This document shows, one piece after another, positions 25,429 to 39,909 of a stretch of 64,000 nt of DNA (position 1 is the stretch's first letter; every line of letters starts with the position of its first letter). Both the position numbers and the translations under genes were made by a program. The DNA comes from Pseudomonadota bacterium (lineage in GTDB: Bacteria; Pseudomonadota; Gammaproteobacteria; Burkholderiales; Burkholderiaceae_C), in assembly GCA_021805825.1 (NCBI GenBank), contig JAJZEC010000001.1, positions 1 to 64,000 of the forward strand, given 5' to 3'. The notes under the pieces were generated by a model. That model was given only the letters and a program-made list of their open reading frames with translations. It was not told where the DNA came from and did not search any database.

Positions 25429-25455
25429 CGGCAGGGTGCCCGGGGCACCCTGCCG
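25429..25455 (-). other. Perfect 12-bp stem-loop between dnaK and dnaJ
   Basis: CGGCAGGGTGCC, loop CGG, GGCACCCTGCCG. There is no following T run in the direction of transcription, so it is more likely an mRNA processing or stability element, or a partial attenuator lowering dnaJ relative to dnaK, than a full terminator. Confidence 0.65.
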
Positions 25456-25543
25456 ATGGTCTCGGGCAGCGCAGCGTGTCGCGGCCGGGATGCATGATCG
25501 CACACCTCAGACGCGCGCCCGCGGCGCCGCGGGCCGATGCGCA

Positions 25544-27466
<1,923 letters not shown>

Positions 27467-27538
27467 GTTGAACTCCGGGATCTCGTGGTTGTCGTGTTGG
27501 TTTCGGTGCCGGTGGGTGCTGCGGCCCGCTGCTGACGC

Positions 27539-27566
27539 AGATGCAGGCGACGGCGCTGGATTCAAG
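27539..27566 (-). promoter_or_regulatory. Candidate heat-shock (sigma-32) promoter of dnaK
   Basis: CTTGAA (27561-27566), 14 bases, then CTGCATCT (27539-27546), close to the CTTGAA / CCCCATnT consensus. It is about 70 bases upstream of dnaK, within the grpE-dnaK gap. Confidence 0.5.
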
Positions 27567-27605
27567 GGCCTGGTTGCATCGGGGCCATGCCTGCTGCCCC
27601 GGGCT

Positions 27606-28196
27606 TCAGGCGGACTGCGCCGGGGCGGCCGCGGCCACCGAGACCAGCGCCGGGCGCAGCGTGCGTTCGGCCAGTGCGTAGCCCTTCTGCAACACCGAGA
27701 CCACGGTGTTGGCGGGCTGCTCGCTGGGTACCGTGGCAATCGCCTGATGCCGGGTGGGATCGAAGCGTTCGCCGGCCACCGGGTTCAGCTCCTGGATGCG
27801 GCTGCGCTCGAAGGCTCCGCGCAATTGGCTGAGCGTCAGCTCGACGCCGGTCTTCAGCGCCTCGATGCTGCCGCTGGAGTCGGCCAGCGCGGCTTCCAGG
27901 CTGTCCTTCACCGGAAGCAGCTCCTGCGCCATCGACTCGACGGCGAACTTGCGCGCCTTGGCGCCTTCCTCCTCGGCGCGCCGGCGCACGTTCTCGGCTT
28001 CGGCCTTGGCGCGCAGGAACTGATCGCGCAGGGCATCGAGTTCCTCCTGCGCGGCCTTCAGCGCCTGCTCCAGGGGGTCGCCGCCGCCGGCTTGCGCATC
28101 GACCGCAGCCTGCGGCTGCGCGCCGGGCTGGCTGCCGGCCGCGGTGTCCGGGGAAGAGGAGGGGGCCTGGTCGGCGGTAGCTTCGTCGTGGGTCAT
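27606..28196 (-). CDS. grpE: Nucleotide exchange factor GrpE
   Basis: 196 residues: an acidic/Ala/Gln-rich disordered start, a long coiled coil (about 42-110; [29 protein letters not shown]) and the C-terminal beta domain ([29 protein letters not shown]). It releases ADP from DnaK and acts as a thermosensor. The order grpE-dnaK-dnaJ is the usual one. Confidence 0.96.
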   Translation of the reverse strand: MTHDEATADQAPSSSPDTAAGSQPGAQPQAAVDAQAGGGDPLEQALKAAQEELDALRDQFLRAKAEAENVRRRAEEEGAKARKFAVESMAQELLPVKDSLEAALADSSGSIEALKTGVELTLSQLRGAFERSRIQELNPVAGERFDPTRHQAIATVPSEQPANTVVSVLQKGYALAERTLRPALVSVAAAAPAQSA

Positions 28197-28246
28197 GGCT
28201 CGGTCGGGAATTCGTGGCGCGCCGTCGTGGCGCGCGTGCGCTCAGG

Positions 28247-28274
28247 ATCTGGGGGCGTCGCGCCGGCTTTCAAG
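28247..28274 (-). promoter_or_regulatory. Heat-shock (sigma-32) promoter of grpE-dnaK-dnaJ
   Basis: CCCTTGAAA with CTTGAAA at 28268-28274, a 13-base spacer, then CCCCAGAT (28247-28254). This is a near match to the sigma-32 consensus, about 50 bases upstream of the grpE start. It overlaps the last codons of the glycosyltransferase gene. Confidence 0.75.
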
Positions 28275-30000
28275 GGGGGTGCACGAAGACCACGCTGTAG
28301 CCGAAATCCACCGCCTGCATGCCACAGGCCAGCCCGCTGTCCAGGAAGCTGTGCAGCCGGCTGCGCGCGACCCAGATCGCGGTCGGCCGGCCCGAGGCCA
28401 CGCTGCGCCGCAGCGCCGCCTGGTCGACGCAGGGCGAGGCGCTCCCGCCGTGGTGACAGCCGAACCACAGGTCGGAGCTCTTGCTGTCGACCACGCGCAG
28501 CGGGCGCAGGCCGTAGAACCACAACGACGCGTCGTGATCCTCGAAAGTCTGCCAGGAATACATCTCGACCCCGCCCGGGTACAGGTCGTGCAGATAGAGG
28601 GCGACCCGTTGCTGCGAGCTCTGCGGGCCCTTGGCTACCTGGAGTTGGGTGGTGAACAGGCTCAGGGCCAGGCCGATGAAGCCGAAGAGCAGCAGGGCGG
28701 CGTCGAGCCTGGCCGCCAGCAGCAGTCCGGCAGCCAGCAGCGACAGCGCCAGCAAGCCGAGGATGAGCAGCCGCAAGGCCGGGCCCATCGAGTCGGGCAG
28801 GCCACTTTGCAGCACCAGCAGGTGCAGTGGCCGGTAGCCGATGGAACCCAGCCACAGCGCCAGCGCGGCCAGGCCGAAGGCCGCGCAGCCCGCCGCCGCC
28901 AGCGGCAGCCAGCGCGCCAGTTGCCCGCGATCCTCGAGGAATTGCAGCCGCATCGCGCCCCACCAGGCGAGCAGGGGAACCACCGGCAGCAGGTAGTAGG
29001 CGCCCTTGTCGCTGGACAGGGAGAAGAACAGCAGCAGGGTCAACGCCGCGTTGCGCGCCCAGATCGCGCTGCGCTCGCGGGGGTCGGCGGCGGCGCCCCG
29101 CGCCCCGCGCAGGGCCAGGCTCAGCAGCAGAGGCGACCACTGGAAGATGCCGACCAGCAGCGTGGGCCCGTAATACCACCAGGGACCGTGGTGGAAATCG
29201 TCGGGGATGCGCGTGCCCAGGAAGCGGTTGATGGTCTCGTTGACCCAGAAGAACCAGGCGAAGCCCGGTTGGCGCCAGGCCGCCAGCAGCTGCCAGGGCA
29301 GGGCCAGCAGCAGGAAGATGGCGATCGACCAGGGGTCGACGTACAGCCGCAGCAGGCGCGCGCGCGACAGCGGCGCGGGCGACAGCAGCAGTTGCACCAG
29401 CCCGACCAGTCCGATCAGGCCCAGCGCCAGCGGCCCCTTGCTGAGCACACCGAGGGCCAGCGGCAGCATGGCCCAGCGCATCAGCGCCGGGCGGTCGCGC
29501 AGCGACGCCAGCATCACCAGCGCGAGCGCGCTCAGCCACCACAGGCTGAGCAAGGGGTCGAACAGGATGGTGCGACTGATCTGCACCCAGCCGAACGCGG
29601 TGCCGCAGACGAGGGCGGCGGTGCGTCCGGCCAGCGGTGCCCGCAGGTGGCGGCCCAGAAGCAGGCAGCCCAGGCTGACCAGCCAGGCCGCTGCGGCGTC
29701 GGGCAGCCGCGCCTGCCAGGCGCCGACGCCGAAGGCCTTGAAGCACAGCGCCATCAGCCAGTACAGCAGCGGAGGCTTCTCGATGTAGGGGACCCCGTCC
29801 AGGTGGGGAATGAGCCAGGAGCCGCCATGGCTCATCGCCAGCGCGATGCTGGCGTACAGGGCTTCGTTGTTGTCGCGTATCGGAGGCTGGCCCAGGCCCC
29901 AGCTCAGGCATGCCCCGACCAGCAGCAGAACCAGGGCGTCGGCCACGCCCTGCGGCAACGCGGGGGACGACGGCCGCCCCGGCATGCGCAGCCGGTTCAC
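28270..30000 (-). CDS. ArnT/PMT-like membrane glycosyltransferase (GT83 type)
   Basis: 576 residues, about twelve membrane helices. The first periplasmic loop has the catalytic acidic pair region DNNEALYASIALAMSHGG followed by the family signature PHLDGVPYIEKPPLLYWLMA. Members transfer sugar from a polyprenyl-phosphate donor to lipid A, protein or glycans; no arn operon is near, so 4-amino-arabinose transfer cannot be assumed. The GTG start overlaps the hemH stop (GTGA). The gene ends exactly where the grpE heat-shock promoter begins. Confidence 0.85.
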   Translation of the reverse strand: MNRLRMPGRPSSPALPQGVADALVLLLVGACLSWGLGQPPIRDNNEALYASIALAMSHGGSWLIPHLDGVPYIEKPPLLYWLMALCFKAFGVGAWQARLPDAAAAWLVSLGCLLLGRHLRAPLAGRTAALVCGTAFGWVQISRTILFDPLLSLWWLSALALVMLASLRDRPALMRWAMLPLALGVLSKGPLALGLIGLVGLVQLLLSPAPLSRARLLRLYVDPWSIAIFLLLALPWQLLAAWRQPGFAWFFWVNETINRFLGTRIPDDFHHGPWWYYGPTLLVGIFQWSPLLLSLALRGARGAAADPRERSAIWARNAALTLLLFFSLSSDKGAYYLLPVVPLLAWWGAMRLQFLEDRGQLARWLPLAAAGCAAFGLAALALWLGSIGYRPLHLLVLQSGLPDSMGPALRLLILGLLALSLLAAGLLLAARLDAALLLFGFIGLALSLFTTQLQVAKGPQSSQQRVALYLHDLYPGGVEMYSWQTFEDHDASLWFYGLRPLRVVDSKSSDLWFGCHHGGSASPCVDQAALRRSVASGRPTAIWVARSRLHSFLDSGLACGMQAVDFGYSVVFVHPP

Positions 30001-31088
30001 CGTGCCTGGGCCGCCGCGGACGCGCGCTGGGCGCTGGCCGCGAGTTCCCCGGCGTCGATGGCATCGCGCGTCGGCCAGCCCTGCAGTTCCTCCTCCACCA
30101 GGTTGGCGAGGGCGCCGACCCATGCAGCCTCGGTGTTCAGGCAGGGGATGTAATGGAATTCGGCGCCGCCGCTGGACAGGAACGCCTGCTTGCCCTCGAT
30201 GGCGATTTCCTCCAGGGTTTCCAGGCAGTCGGCAACGAAGCCCGGGCAGACCACGTCGACGCTGCGCACCCCGGAGCGCGCCAGATCCCGCAGCGTCGGC
30301 TCGGTGTAGGGCTGCAGCCAGGCCTGCGCGCCGAAGCGCGACTGGAAGCACACCTGGTATTGCGCATCCTGCAATTGCAGTTCCTCGGCGAGCAGCCGCG
30401 CGGTCTTCAGGCACTCGCAGTGGTAGGGGTCGCCCTGCTGCAGGGTGCGCTGCGGCATGCCGTGGAAGCTCATCAGCAGGCGCTCGCCGCGGCCGTGCGC
30501 CTGCCAGTGCGCGCGCACCGAGTGCGCCAGCGCGCGCAGGTAGCCCGCATGGTCGGCGAAGTTGCGCCGCCAGCGCAGCGACGGCTGGCGGCGCTTGCCG
30601 CGCAGCCAGTCGCCCACGGCGTCGAGCGCGGTGGCGGTGGTGGCCGCGCTGTACTGGGGGTACAGCGGGATGCCCAGCAGCCGGGTCATCCCCTGTGCGT
30701 GCAGCCGCTCGAGGACGTCGGGGGTCGAGGGCTGTCCATAGCGCATCGCCAGTTCCACCACCAGATGGTGGCCGCGGCGTTGCAGTTCTTCCTGCAGCCG
30801 CGCCTTCAACTGCGCGCCAGCCACCGCCAGCGGTGAGCCGGAATCGCTCCAGATGCGGGCGTACTTGGCCGCCGTCTTCGGCGCGCGCAGCGGCAGGATC
30901 AGGCCATGCAGCAGCGGCAGCCAGAGCAGACGCGGCAGTTCGACCACCCGTGGGTCGGACAGGAATTCGCGCAGGTAGCGCCGCACCGCGCCCGGCGTCG
31001 GCGCATCGGGGGTGCCCAGGTTGAACAGCACCACCGCGGTCAGCGGGGCCTGGCCATGTTCATACGGTTCACTTCGTCGATGAGGCAT
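29997..31088 (-). CDS. hemH: Ferrochelatase
   Basis: 363 residues. It inserts Fe2+ into protoporphyrin IX in the last step of heme synthesis. It has the N-terminal VVLFNLGTPDAPTPGAVRRY, the conserved catalytic His in LLMSFHGMPQRT and the acidic run PGFVADCLETLEEIA with the second active-site acid. Four bases overlap the downstream glycosyltransferase. The last 30 residues are Ala-rich and variable. Confidence 0.95.
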   Translation of the reverse strand: MPHRRSEPYEHGQAPLTAVVLFNLGTPDAPTPGAVRRYLREFLSDPRVVELPRLLWLPLLHGLILPLRAPKTAAKYARIWSDSGSPLAVAGAQLKARLQEELQRRGHHLVVELAMRYGQPSTPDVLERLHAQGMTRLLGIPLYPQYSAATTATALDAVGDWLRGKRRQPSLRWRRNFADHAGYLRALAHSVRAHWQAHGRGERLLMSFHGMPQRTLQQGDPYHCECLKTARLLAEELQLQDAQYQVCFQSRFGAQAWLQPYTEPTLRDLARSGVRSVDVVCPGFVADCLETLEEIAIEGKQAFLSSGGAEFHYIPCLNTEAAWVGALANLVEEELQGWPTRDAIDAGELAASAQRASAAAQAR

Positions 31089-31145
31089 GCTGAGGATGAA
31101 AGAACATGCGCCGCGCAGCGCGGCGTTGCACCAGGCCGACGCGGA

Positions 31146-32060
31146 TCAGCGGTCGAGAACCTCGAACATCACCGTCGGCGCGGTCGGGTCGCTCGGCTTG
31201 GCGCCCAGGCAGATCTCGCCCTGGCCGTGGAGCACGCATTCATTGCGCCGCAGCGCCAGCGCGTTGTCCTGCCCGGCGTAGCGCACCCAGGTGCCGTTGC
31301 TCGACAGGTCGGTGAGCATGAAATAGCTGCCGCGCCATTCGATGCGCGCGTGCTGCCGCGAGACCCGGATGTCGTTGACCACGAATTCGGCCGCCTGCGT
31401 GCGTCCGATGTGGATCACTCCTTGCGCGGCAGGCACTTCCTGCACCACATCGAGCCAGCTCAGGCTCAGCCGCTGCGTGGACGCGGAGATCACCGTCGGC
31501 AGATGGGGCATCGTCTGGCTGTTCTGCCATCCGGCGTCCCATTCGATCTGCTGCACCGGAACCGGCTGCTCGTAGCCGCGCAGGAAGATCGCCCCCAGGT
31601 TGCGCAGCCTGGCCTGCAGGTCGAGCGGCAGGCCTTCCGACACCGCTTCGCCGAGCAGGATCTGGCCCCCGGCGGCCGAGCTCGAGAGCCTGGCGGCGGC
31701 GTTCACCGCATCGCCGAAGCAGTCGCCGGTGGTCAGCACCACCGGGCCTCGGGACAGGCCGATCTTCAGCGGCACGGTCGAGGGCATCCCATGCTGGGTG
31801 CTCCAGGACGCCAGCCGGCGCTGCGCCTCGCAGCTCGCGCGCACCGCCGCGGTGTTGTCGTCGAACACAGCCAGCAGGCCGTCGCCCAGGGTTTTCACGA
31901 CCTGTCCGCGATGCTGCTCGATGGTCTCGCCAGCCGCCTGGGTGACCTGGGTCATCAGGCCCGCCGCCGCGGTGTCGCCCAGCGATTTGTACAAGCCGGT
32001 GCTGCCGACGACGTCGGCGAACACCACGGTGCGTATGACGGGCTTGCGCAGGTTCGACAT
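31146..32060 (-). CDS. Class III adenylate/guanylate cyclase with FHA domain
   Basis: 304 residues, soluble. The cyclase domain (about 8-170) has both metal-binding aspartates (D16 in VVFADVVGS and D60 in [13 protein letters not shown]), the K56 purine-specifying residue of adenylate cyclases and the transition-state Asn/Arg in [12 protein letters not shown] forkhead-associated domain follows (about 215-300): [23 protein letters not shown] and LSSNGTWV. It should make cAMP under control of phosphothreonine recognition, implying a Ser/Thr kinase system elsewhere. It lies alone between hemH and rpoD. Confidence 0.9.
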   Translation of the reverse strand: MSNLRKPVIRTVVFADVVGSTGLYKSLGDTAAAGLMTQVTQAAGETIEQHRGQVVKTLGDGLLAVFDDNTAAVRASCEAQRRLASWSTQHGMPSTVPLKIGLSRGPVVLTTGDCFGDAVNAAARLSSSAAGGQILLGEAVSEGLPLDLQARLRNLGAIFLRGYEQPVPVQQIEWDAGWQNSQTMPHLPTVISASTQRLSLSWLDVVQEVPAAQGVIHIGRTQAAEFVVNDIRVSRQHARIEWRGSYFMLTDLSSNGTWVRYAGQDNALALRRNECVLHGQGEICLGAKPSDPTAPTVMFEVLDR

Positions 32061-32153
32061 GGGCCCAAGTCTAGCCGTCCGTCGCGTCGCGTGGGGGACG
32101 TCCGGCCGGAACGGGGGGCGCGGCGAACAGGGAGATCACGGTGAAGCGGGAGA

Positions 32154-34439
<2,286 letters not shown>

Positions 34440-34764
34440 GGTCGGTTTCCTCGGAGGCGTTCCTGTGCAGCCGGGCCCGGTGCCGGTCGGGCGCGCTCAT
34501 GCACACGGCAAGCGCATAGCAAGAATAGGCGATGGCGCGGCCTTTCCGTACATCGGACGCCCCGAATCGCGGCGCCGCGTACCGCGGTCGGCCGCATCCA
34601 GCGCGCTTCGAAGCGCTTAGCCGCGGTCGGCCGGAATGCGAACCGGCAAGCATCCCGGCACCCGCCCAGCTTCCCCGTCGACAAGCTTGCTTTGCGCAAA
34701 ACCCCATAGTATAGGCGGGCGGCCGGAATTCAAGTCGCAGCTGCCAGCCCGTCCGCAGCGGTTC
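34440..34764. other. rpoD leader between dnaG and rpoD
   Basis: 325 bases with no gene. It contains the candidate promoter at 34708-34733, giving a long untranslated leader of about 270 bases for rpoD. Confidence 0.5.
34708..34733 (-). promoter_or_regulatory. Candidate internal promoter of rpoD
   Basis: TTGAAT (34728-34733), a short 14-base spacer and TATACT (34708-34713); with TACTAT two bases downstream as the -10 the spacer becomes 16. CTTGAAT also matches a sigma-32 -35 element, and rpoD is heat-induced in other proteobacteria, but the -10 is not sigma-32-like. Confidence 0.4.
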
Positions 34765-36588
34765 TCAAAGGCGGGGCAGCGTGCGCAGGAGTTCGCGCAA
34801 GCGCAGCGAAAGATCGTGGTATTCGTCGCGCGCCTCCTGCCCGTCGAGGCCCTGCTCGACCAGTTGTTGCTGGCGCTTCTTGATCCAGGCCATTTCGATG
34901 CTGTCCAGCGCTCCGCGCAGATCCGGCTGCCATTCGGCTGCGTCGCGCTCGATGAGTTCGGCCGGGCGCAGCGCCTCCGCGGCCTGCAGCAGGTCGGCAC
35001 CGCGCAGGCCTTCCCAGATGCCGGAGGCGGTCGGATGCGCATGTTCATCCAGGTAGGACTCCAGCCAGCGCGCAAGTTCCCCGACCGCCCCGTCGCTGCC
35101 CACCAGCAGGCCACGCTGCGCCTGGCTGGTCTGCTGCCACAGCGCGGGGTGGGCGAGCAGAATGCGCATGGCCGTAGCCGCATGGTCTGCACGCGGGTGC
35201 CGCAACAGGCGCTCGGCGGGGAGGGCGTCGCCGGACTGCGGTCGGCCGCGGCCGCGCGCGGTCGGGGCAGCGGCCAGCAGAGCCTCCGAGGGGGTGCGCA
35301 GGCGTTGCGCGAGCTCCCCGACGATCTGTCCCTTGAGTGCCGACGCAGGCAGCAAGGCCAGCAGCTCGCGGGCGCGCACGCTGGCCTGCGCACGCCCCTC
35401 GGCGGTATCCAGCGCCAGTCCCGAGGCGACATGGTCGAGCAGGAAGACCGACAGCGGAAGGGCCCGCGTCATCTCACGCTCGAAGGCTTCGCGGCCGTGG
35501 CTGCGCACGAAGCTGTCCGGATCGTGTTCCGCCGGCAGGAACAGGAAGCGCGCGGAACGGGTGTCGGCGAGTTCGGGCAGCACCGCCTGCAGCGCGCGCG
35601 CGGCCGCCTTGCGCCCGGCCGCGTCGCCATCGAAGGCAAACACCAGCTGCGGGCAGATGCGGAACAGCTTGCGCACCTGATCCGGAGTGCATGCGGTGCC
35701 CAGCGTGGCCACCACCTGCTCGATGCCATGCTGGGCCAGGCAGATCACGTCCAGGTAGCCCTCGACGACCAGGACCTGGCCGTGGCGCTGCAGCGCCTGG
35801 CGCGCCTCGAACAGACCGTAGAGTTCCTCGCCCTTGTGGAAGACCTCGGTCTCCGGGGAGTTCAGGTACTTGGGCTCTCCCGCATCGAGCACCCGACCGC
35901 CGAAGCCGATGATCTGCCCCTGCAGGTTGCGGATGGGGAAGGTGATGCGGTCGCGCAGCCGGTCGTAGCGCCGCGCGCCGCGGGTGGTCTCGGCGCCTCC
36001 CGCGTCGGCCTCGCGGGCCACCACCAGTCCGGCCTGCACCAGAAGCTCGGACTGGTAGTTGGGGAACGCACGTTCCAGCGCCTGCCAGGCGTCGGGCGCG
36101 TAGCCGAGCCCGAAGCGCGCCGCGGCTCGGCCGCTGAGGCCGCGTCCCTTCAGGTAGGCGATTGCGCGCGGGCTTTCGCGCAGGCGATCCCGGTAGAAGG
36201 CCGAGGCCTGCTCCAGAACTTCCTGCAGACGCTGCCGCTGGCTGCGCTGCTCGGCGGATCTGCGTGCGGTAGCCTCGTCGACCTCGGCCTGCGGCACCTC
36301 GAGCCCGGCCCCGCGCGCGAGCTCGGCCACCGCTTGCGGGAAGTTCAGGCCGGCATGGGCCATGACGAATCCGATGGCGCTGCCATGCGCGCCGCAGCCG
36401 AAGCAATGGTAGAACTGCTTCGACGGGCTGACCGTGAAGGAAGCCGTCTTTTCGCCGTGGAAGGGGCACAATCCCAGGTAGTTGCTCCCGCCTTTGCGCA
36501 ATTTCACGGCGCTACCGATGACGTCGACGATGTCGACGCGATCGAGCAACTGCTGGATGAATTCCTGCGGAATCAGCGACATGCCCAT
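34765..36588 (-). CDS. dnaG: DNA primase
   Basis: 607 residues. N-terminal zinc ribbon (CPFHGEKTASF ... FYHCFGCGAHG), Toprim core with VVEGYLDVICLAQHG and FAFDGDAAGRKAA, and a C-terminal helicase-binding domain. It makes RNA primers at the fork. The start may be ATG 36588 or the third codon (MSLIPQEFI, 36582). adk lies 43 bases upstream on the same strand. Confidence 0.96.
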   Translation of the reverse strand: MGMSLIPQEFIQQLLDRVDIVDVIGSAVKLRKGGSNYLGLCPFHGEKTASFTVSPSKQFYHCFGCGAHGSAIGFVMAHAGLNFPQAVAELARGAGLEVPQAEVDEATARRSAEQRSQRQRLQEVLEQASAFYRDRLRESPRAIAYLKGRGLSGRAAARFGLGYAPDAWQALERAFPNYQSELLVQAGLVVAREADAGGAETTRGARRYDRLRDRITFPIRNLQGQIIGFGGRVLDAGEPKYLNSPETEVFHKGEELYGLFEARQALQRHGQVLVVEGYLDVICLAQHGIEQVVATLGTACTPDQVRKLFRICPQLVFAFDGDAAGRKAAARALQAVLPELADTRSARFLFLPAEHDPDSFVRSHGREAFEREMTRALPLSVFLLDHVASGLALDTAEGRAQASVRARELLALLPASALKGQIVGELAQRLRTPSEALLAAAPTARGRGRPQSGDALPAERLLRHPRADHAATAMRILLAHPALWQQTSQAQRGLLVGSDGAVGELARWLESYLDEHAHPTASGIWEGLRGADLLQAAEALRPAELIERDAAEWQPDLRGALDSIEMAWIKKRQQQLVEQGLDGQEARDEYHDLSLRLRELLRTLPRL

Positions 36589-36631
36589 CCTGCCCGAGAT
36601 GCCGCCGCGGCAGGCGCCGGCCCGCGCCGCT

Positions 36632-37447
<816 letters not shown>

Positions 37448-38263
37448 TCAGTCGCCGCGCTCGGCCAGCAGCTTGCGCACGCGCTGCAGATCCTCGGCGG
37501 TGTCGACCCCGGCGGCTTCGGCATGCTCCACGCACAGCACTGCGATGCGCCAGCCGTGCCAGATGGCGCGCAATTGTTCCAGCGCTTCCTCGGCTTCCAG
37601 CGCGCATGGAGGCAGCGCGGAGAATGCGCGCAGGCTGTGCATGCGGAAGGCGTAGATCCCCAGGTGGCGCAGGAACGGCAGTTGCTGCGGCAGGCTGTCG
37701 GCCGCGCCGCCAGCGTAGCGGTCGCGGCGCCAGGGAATCGGCGCCCGCGAGAACAGCAGCGCGTGCTGGCGTGCATCGAGCACCACCTTGACCACGTTGG
37801 GGTCGCTGATCGCCCGCGCTTCGGTGATCGGATGCGCCGCGGTCGCCATCTGCGCCTGCGCATCGCCATGCAGGCGCAGCGCGCAGCCACGGATCAGCGC
37901 CGGGTCGATCAGCGGCTCGTCCCCCTGCACGTTGACCACGATGGCCTCGTCGTGCAGCCCGAGTCGGGCCGCCGCCTCGGCCACGCGGTCGGTGCCGCTT
38001 GCGTGGTCGCGCGCGGTCAGCATCGCGCGCACACCGTGGGCTGCGCAGACGTCGGCGATCAGCTGGTCATCGGTGGCCACGACGACCAGGCTGGCCCCGC
38101 TGGCCTGGGCCTGGCGCGCCACCCGCACGACCATCGGCAGCCCGGCGATGTCGGCCAGGGGCTTGTCGGGCAGACGGCTGGAGGCGCGGCGCGCGGGAAC
38201 CAGCACCGTGAACGGCGCATCGCCGGCCGGCACGGCAGGCACGGCAGGCACGACCTCAGGCAT
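37448..38263 (-). CDS. kdsB: CMP-Kdo synthetase (3-deoxy-manno-octulosonate cytidylyltransferase)
   Basis: 271 residues. It activates Kdo for lipid A core assembly. It has the nucleotidyltransferase opening [43 protein letters not shown] and HLGIYAFR. The first 13 codons (PAVPAVPAG) come from a 9-base tandem repeat near 38228-38250 and may be a non-conserved extension; the true start could be later. The start overlaps the Trm112 gene by eight bases. Confidence 0.95.
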   Translation of the reverse strand: MPEVVPAVPAVPAGDAPFTVLVPARRASSRLPDKPLADIAGLPMVVRVARQAQASGASLVVVATDDQLIADVCAAHGVRAMLTARDHASGTDRVAEAAARLGLHDEAIVVNVQGDEPLIDPALIRGCALRLHGDAQAQMATAAHPITEARAISDPNVVKVVLDARQHALLFSRAPIPWRRDRYAGGAADSLPQQLPFLRHLGIYAFRMHSLRAFSALPPCALEAEEALEQLRAIWHGWRIAVLCVEHAEAAGVDTAEDLQRVRKLLAERGD

Positions 38264-38456
38264 CGGCCGCGGTGCCGTCGGCGGTCGGAGCGCCCAGGGT
38301 GTCGCGCGCCTGGTCGACCAGCATCACCGGAATGCCATCGCGGATCGGGAATGCCAGGTGGTCGCGGGGGCACAGCAGTTCCTGCGCCCGCTGCTCGTGT
38401 TCGAGGGGGCCCTTGCAGATCGGGCAGACGAGCAGGTCAAGCAGACGTGAATCCAT
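38256..38456 (-). CDS. Trm112/YcaR family small protein
   Basis: 66 residues: [20 protein letters not shown] ... [20 protein letters not shown]. The CPxC motif is the first half of the Trm112 zinc fold; the second pair is reduced to a single CP. In eukaryotes Trm112 activates methyltransferases; in bacteria it sits between lpxK and kdsB, as here. It overlaps lpxK by 20 and kdsB by 8 bases. Confidence 0.92.
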   Translation of the reverse strand: MDSRLLDLLVCPICKGPLEHEQRAQELLCPRDHLAFPIRDGIPVMLVDQARDTLGAPTADGTAADA

Positions 38457-39477
38457 CGGAAGGCCTCGAGACGGTGCGCCGAAGGCGCTGCAGCAGCCAG
38501 GGAACGAAGCCGGGATCGATCTCCAGGCGCAGTGCCACCGCCCACAGGCGTTGCCGTCCCGGCTGCGCCACTGTGCATTTTAGGGCGTCCTTCTCGGTCA
38601 GCAGCACGCTGCCCGGCAACTCGCGCAGCAAGGACTCCGGGAGCGCACTGTGGTCAGGAGCCGTCGCCGTTCGCTGCAGCGCCACGCCGGCCGAGCGCAG
38701 CATGTCGAAGAACTGCTGCGGGTCGCCGATGGCTGCCGCGGCCGATACCGCGCCGTCCCTGTGCATCGCGGCGAAGGAAGCTGGATCCAGACGGCGCGCA
38801 TCGGCCAGGTTGCGCAGCTCGCCGGGGGCGCGGCGCAGGGCGAAGAAGGGCTGCGGTGAGCTGGCGCGCGCCGTCGGCGGCCCCAGCGTGGCGTCGCGCG
38901 CCCGCGTCCAGCCCTCGCGCAAGGGCCCCGCCGGCAGCGGCCAGCCGTTGCCGGCCCCGCGCGCATCACAGACGACCAGTTCGATGTCGCGCGCCAGAGC
39001 CAGGTGCTGCAGCCCATCGTCGCTGAGCAGCACGTCGACCTCCGGATGCGCGCGCAGCAGCTCCGAGGCCGCGCGCGCGCGGCGCCTGCCCACCCACACC
39101 GGACAGGCGCACAGGCGACGCAGCAACAGGGGTTCGTCGCCGACCTCGGCCGGCGCGCTGTCCGCAAGAACCGGCAAGGGGTCGGGGCCGCCGCGTCGGC
39201 GCCGGTAGCCGCGCGAGACGATGCCCGGTGTCCAGCCCGCTGCGCGCAGCGCGTCGGCCAGGTAGGCCACGACCGGGGTCTTCCCGCTGCCGCCGGCGGT
39301 CAGGTTGCCGACCACGACTACCGGCACCGGTGCGCGCCAGGGTCTGAGCCAGCGGCTGCGCCAGGCCAGGCGGCGCAAGGCGACGGCGCCGGCGAACAGC
39401 AGTCCGAGCGGCAGCAGGCCGCGCGCAAGCCAACCGCGGCGCAGCCACCAGCGCGGCCAGCCGCCGGCAGCGCTCAC
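38437..39477 (-). CDS. lpxK: Tetraacyldisaccharide 4'-kinase
   Basis: 346 residues from a GTG that overlaps the exbD stop (GTGA). It phosphorylates the lipid A precursor DS-1-P at the 4' position. It shows one N-terminal membrane anchor ([16 protein letters not shown]), P-loop [28 protein letters not shown] and the [19 protein letters not shown] segment containing catalytic acids. It faces the cytoplasm at the inner membrane. Confidence 0.95.
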   Translation of the reverse strand: MSAAGGWPRWWLRRGWLARGLLPLGLLFAGAVALRRLAWRSRWLRPWRAPVPVVVVGNLTAGGSGKTPVVAYLADALRAAGWTPGIVSRGYRRRRGGPDPLPVLADSAPAEVGDEPLLLRRLCACPVWVGRRRARAASELLRAHPEVDVLLSDDGLQHLALARDIELVVCDARGAGNGWPLPAGPLREGWTRARDATLGPPTARASSPQPFFALRRAPGELRNLADARRLDPASFAAMHRDGAVSAAAAIGDPQQFFDMLRSAGVALQRTATAPDHSALPESLLRELPGSVLLTEKDALKCTVAQPGRQRLWAVALRLEIDPGFVPWLLQRLRRTVSRPSDGFTSA

Positions 39478-39893
39478 GGCTGGGCGCCGCGCTGGGTGGC
39501 GAAGGTCAGGCGGCGCAGCCCGAGCAGGCGCGCCGCTTCCATGACGTTGACCACCGACTGCTGGGTGCTTTGCGCGTCGGCGCTGATGACCACCGTCGGA
39601 TCGTTGCGTCCATGCACCGCAGCGCGCAGCGCGTCGACCAGCGTCGGCAGGTCGCGGCCCGGCAGCCAGTGTCCGTCGACGGCGTAGCGGCCGGCGGCGC
39701 TGACGCCGACGACCACGCTGTGGGGCAGGGTGCGTGCAGGGCTGGAGTCGGCCGTCGGCAGCTCGATGCGCAGTTCGGTGTAGCGCGAATAGGTGGTGGT
39801 GATCATCAGGAAGATCAGGACCACGAGCAGCACGTCGATCAGCGGGATGAGGTTGATCTCCGGGTCGTCCTGGCGCGGGCGCTGGAAATTCAT
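39474..39893 (-). CDS. exbD: ExbD/TolR family biopolymer transport protein
   Basis: 139 residues: a cytoplasmic start (MNFQRPRQDDPEINLIPLID), one membrane helix with the essential Asp at its beginning (PLIDVLLVVLIFLMITTTY) and a periplasmic domain. With ExbB it uses the proton gradient to drive TonB-dependent or related transport. It is coupled to exbB (16 bases) and lpxK (overlap). No tonB is present, so the partner is uncertain. Confidence 0.92.
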   Translation of the reverse strand: MNFQRPRQDDPEINLIPLIDVLLVVLIFLMITTTYSRYTELRIELPTADSSPARTLPHSVVVGVSAAGRYAVDGHWLPGRDLPTLVDALRAAVHGRNDPTVVISADAQSTQQSVVNVMEAARLLGLRRLTFATQRGAQP

Positions 39894-39909
39894 CGACGGG
39901 CTCCGGAGT

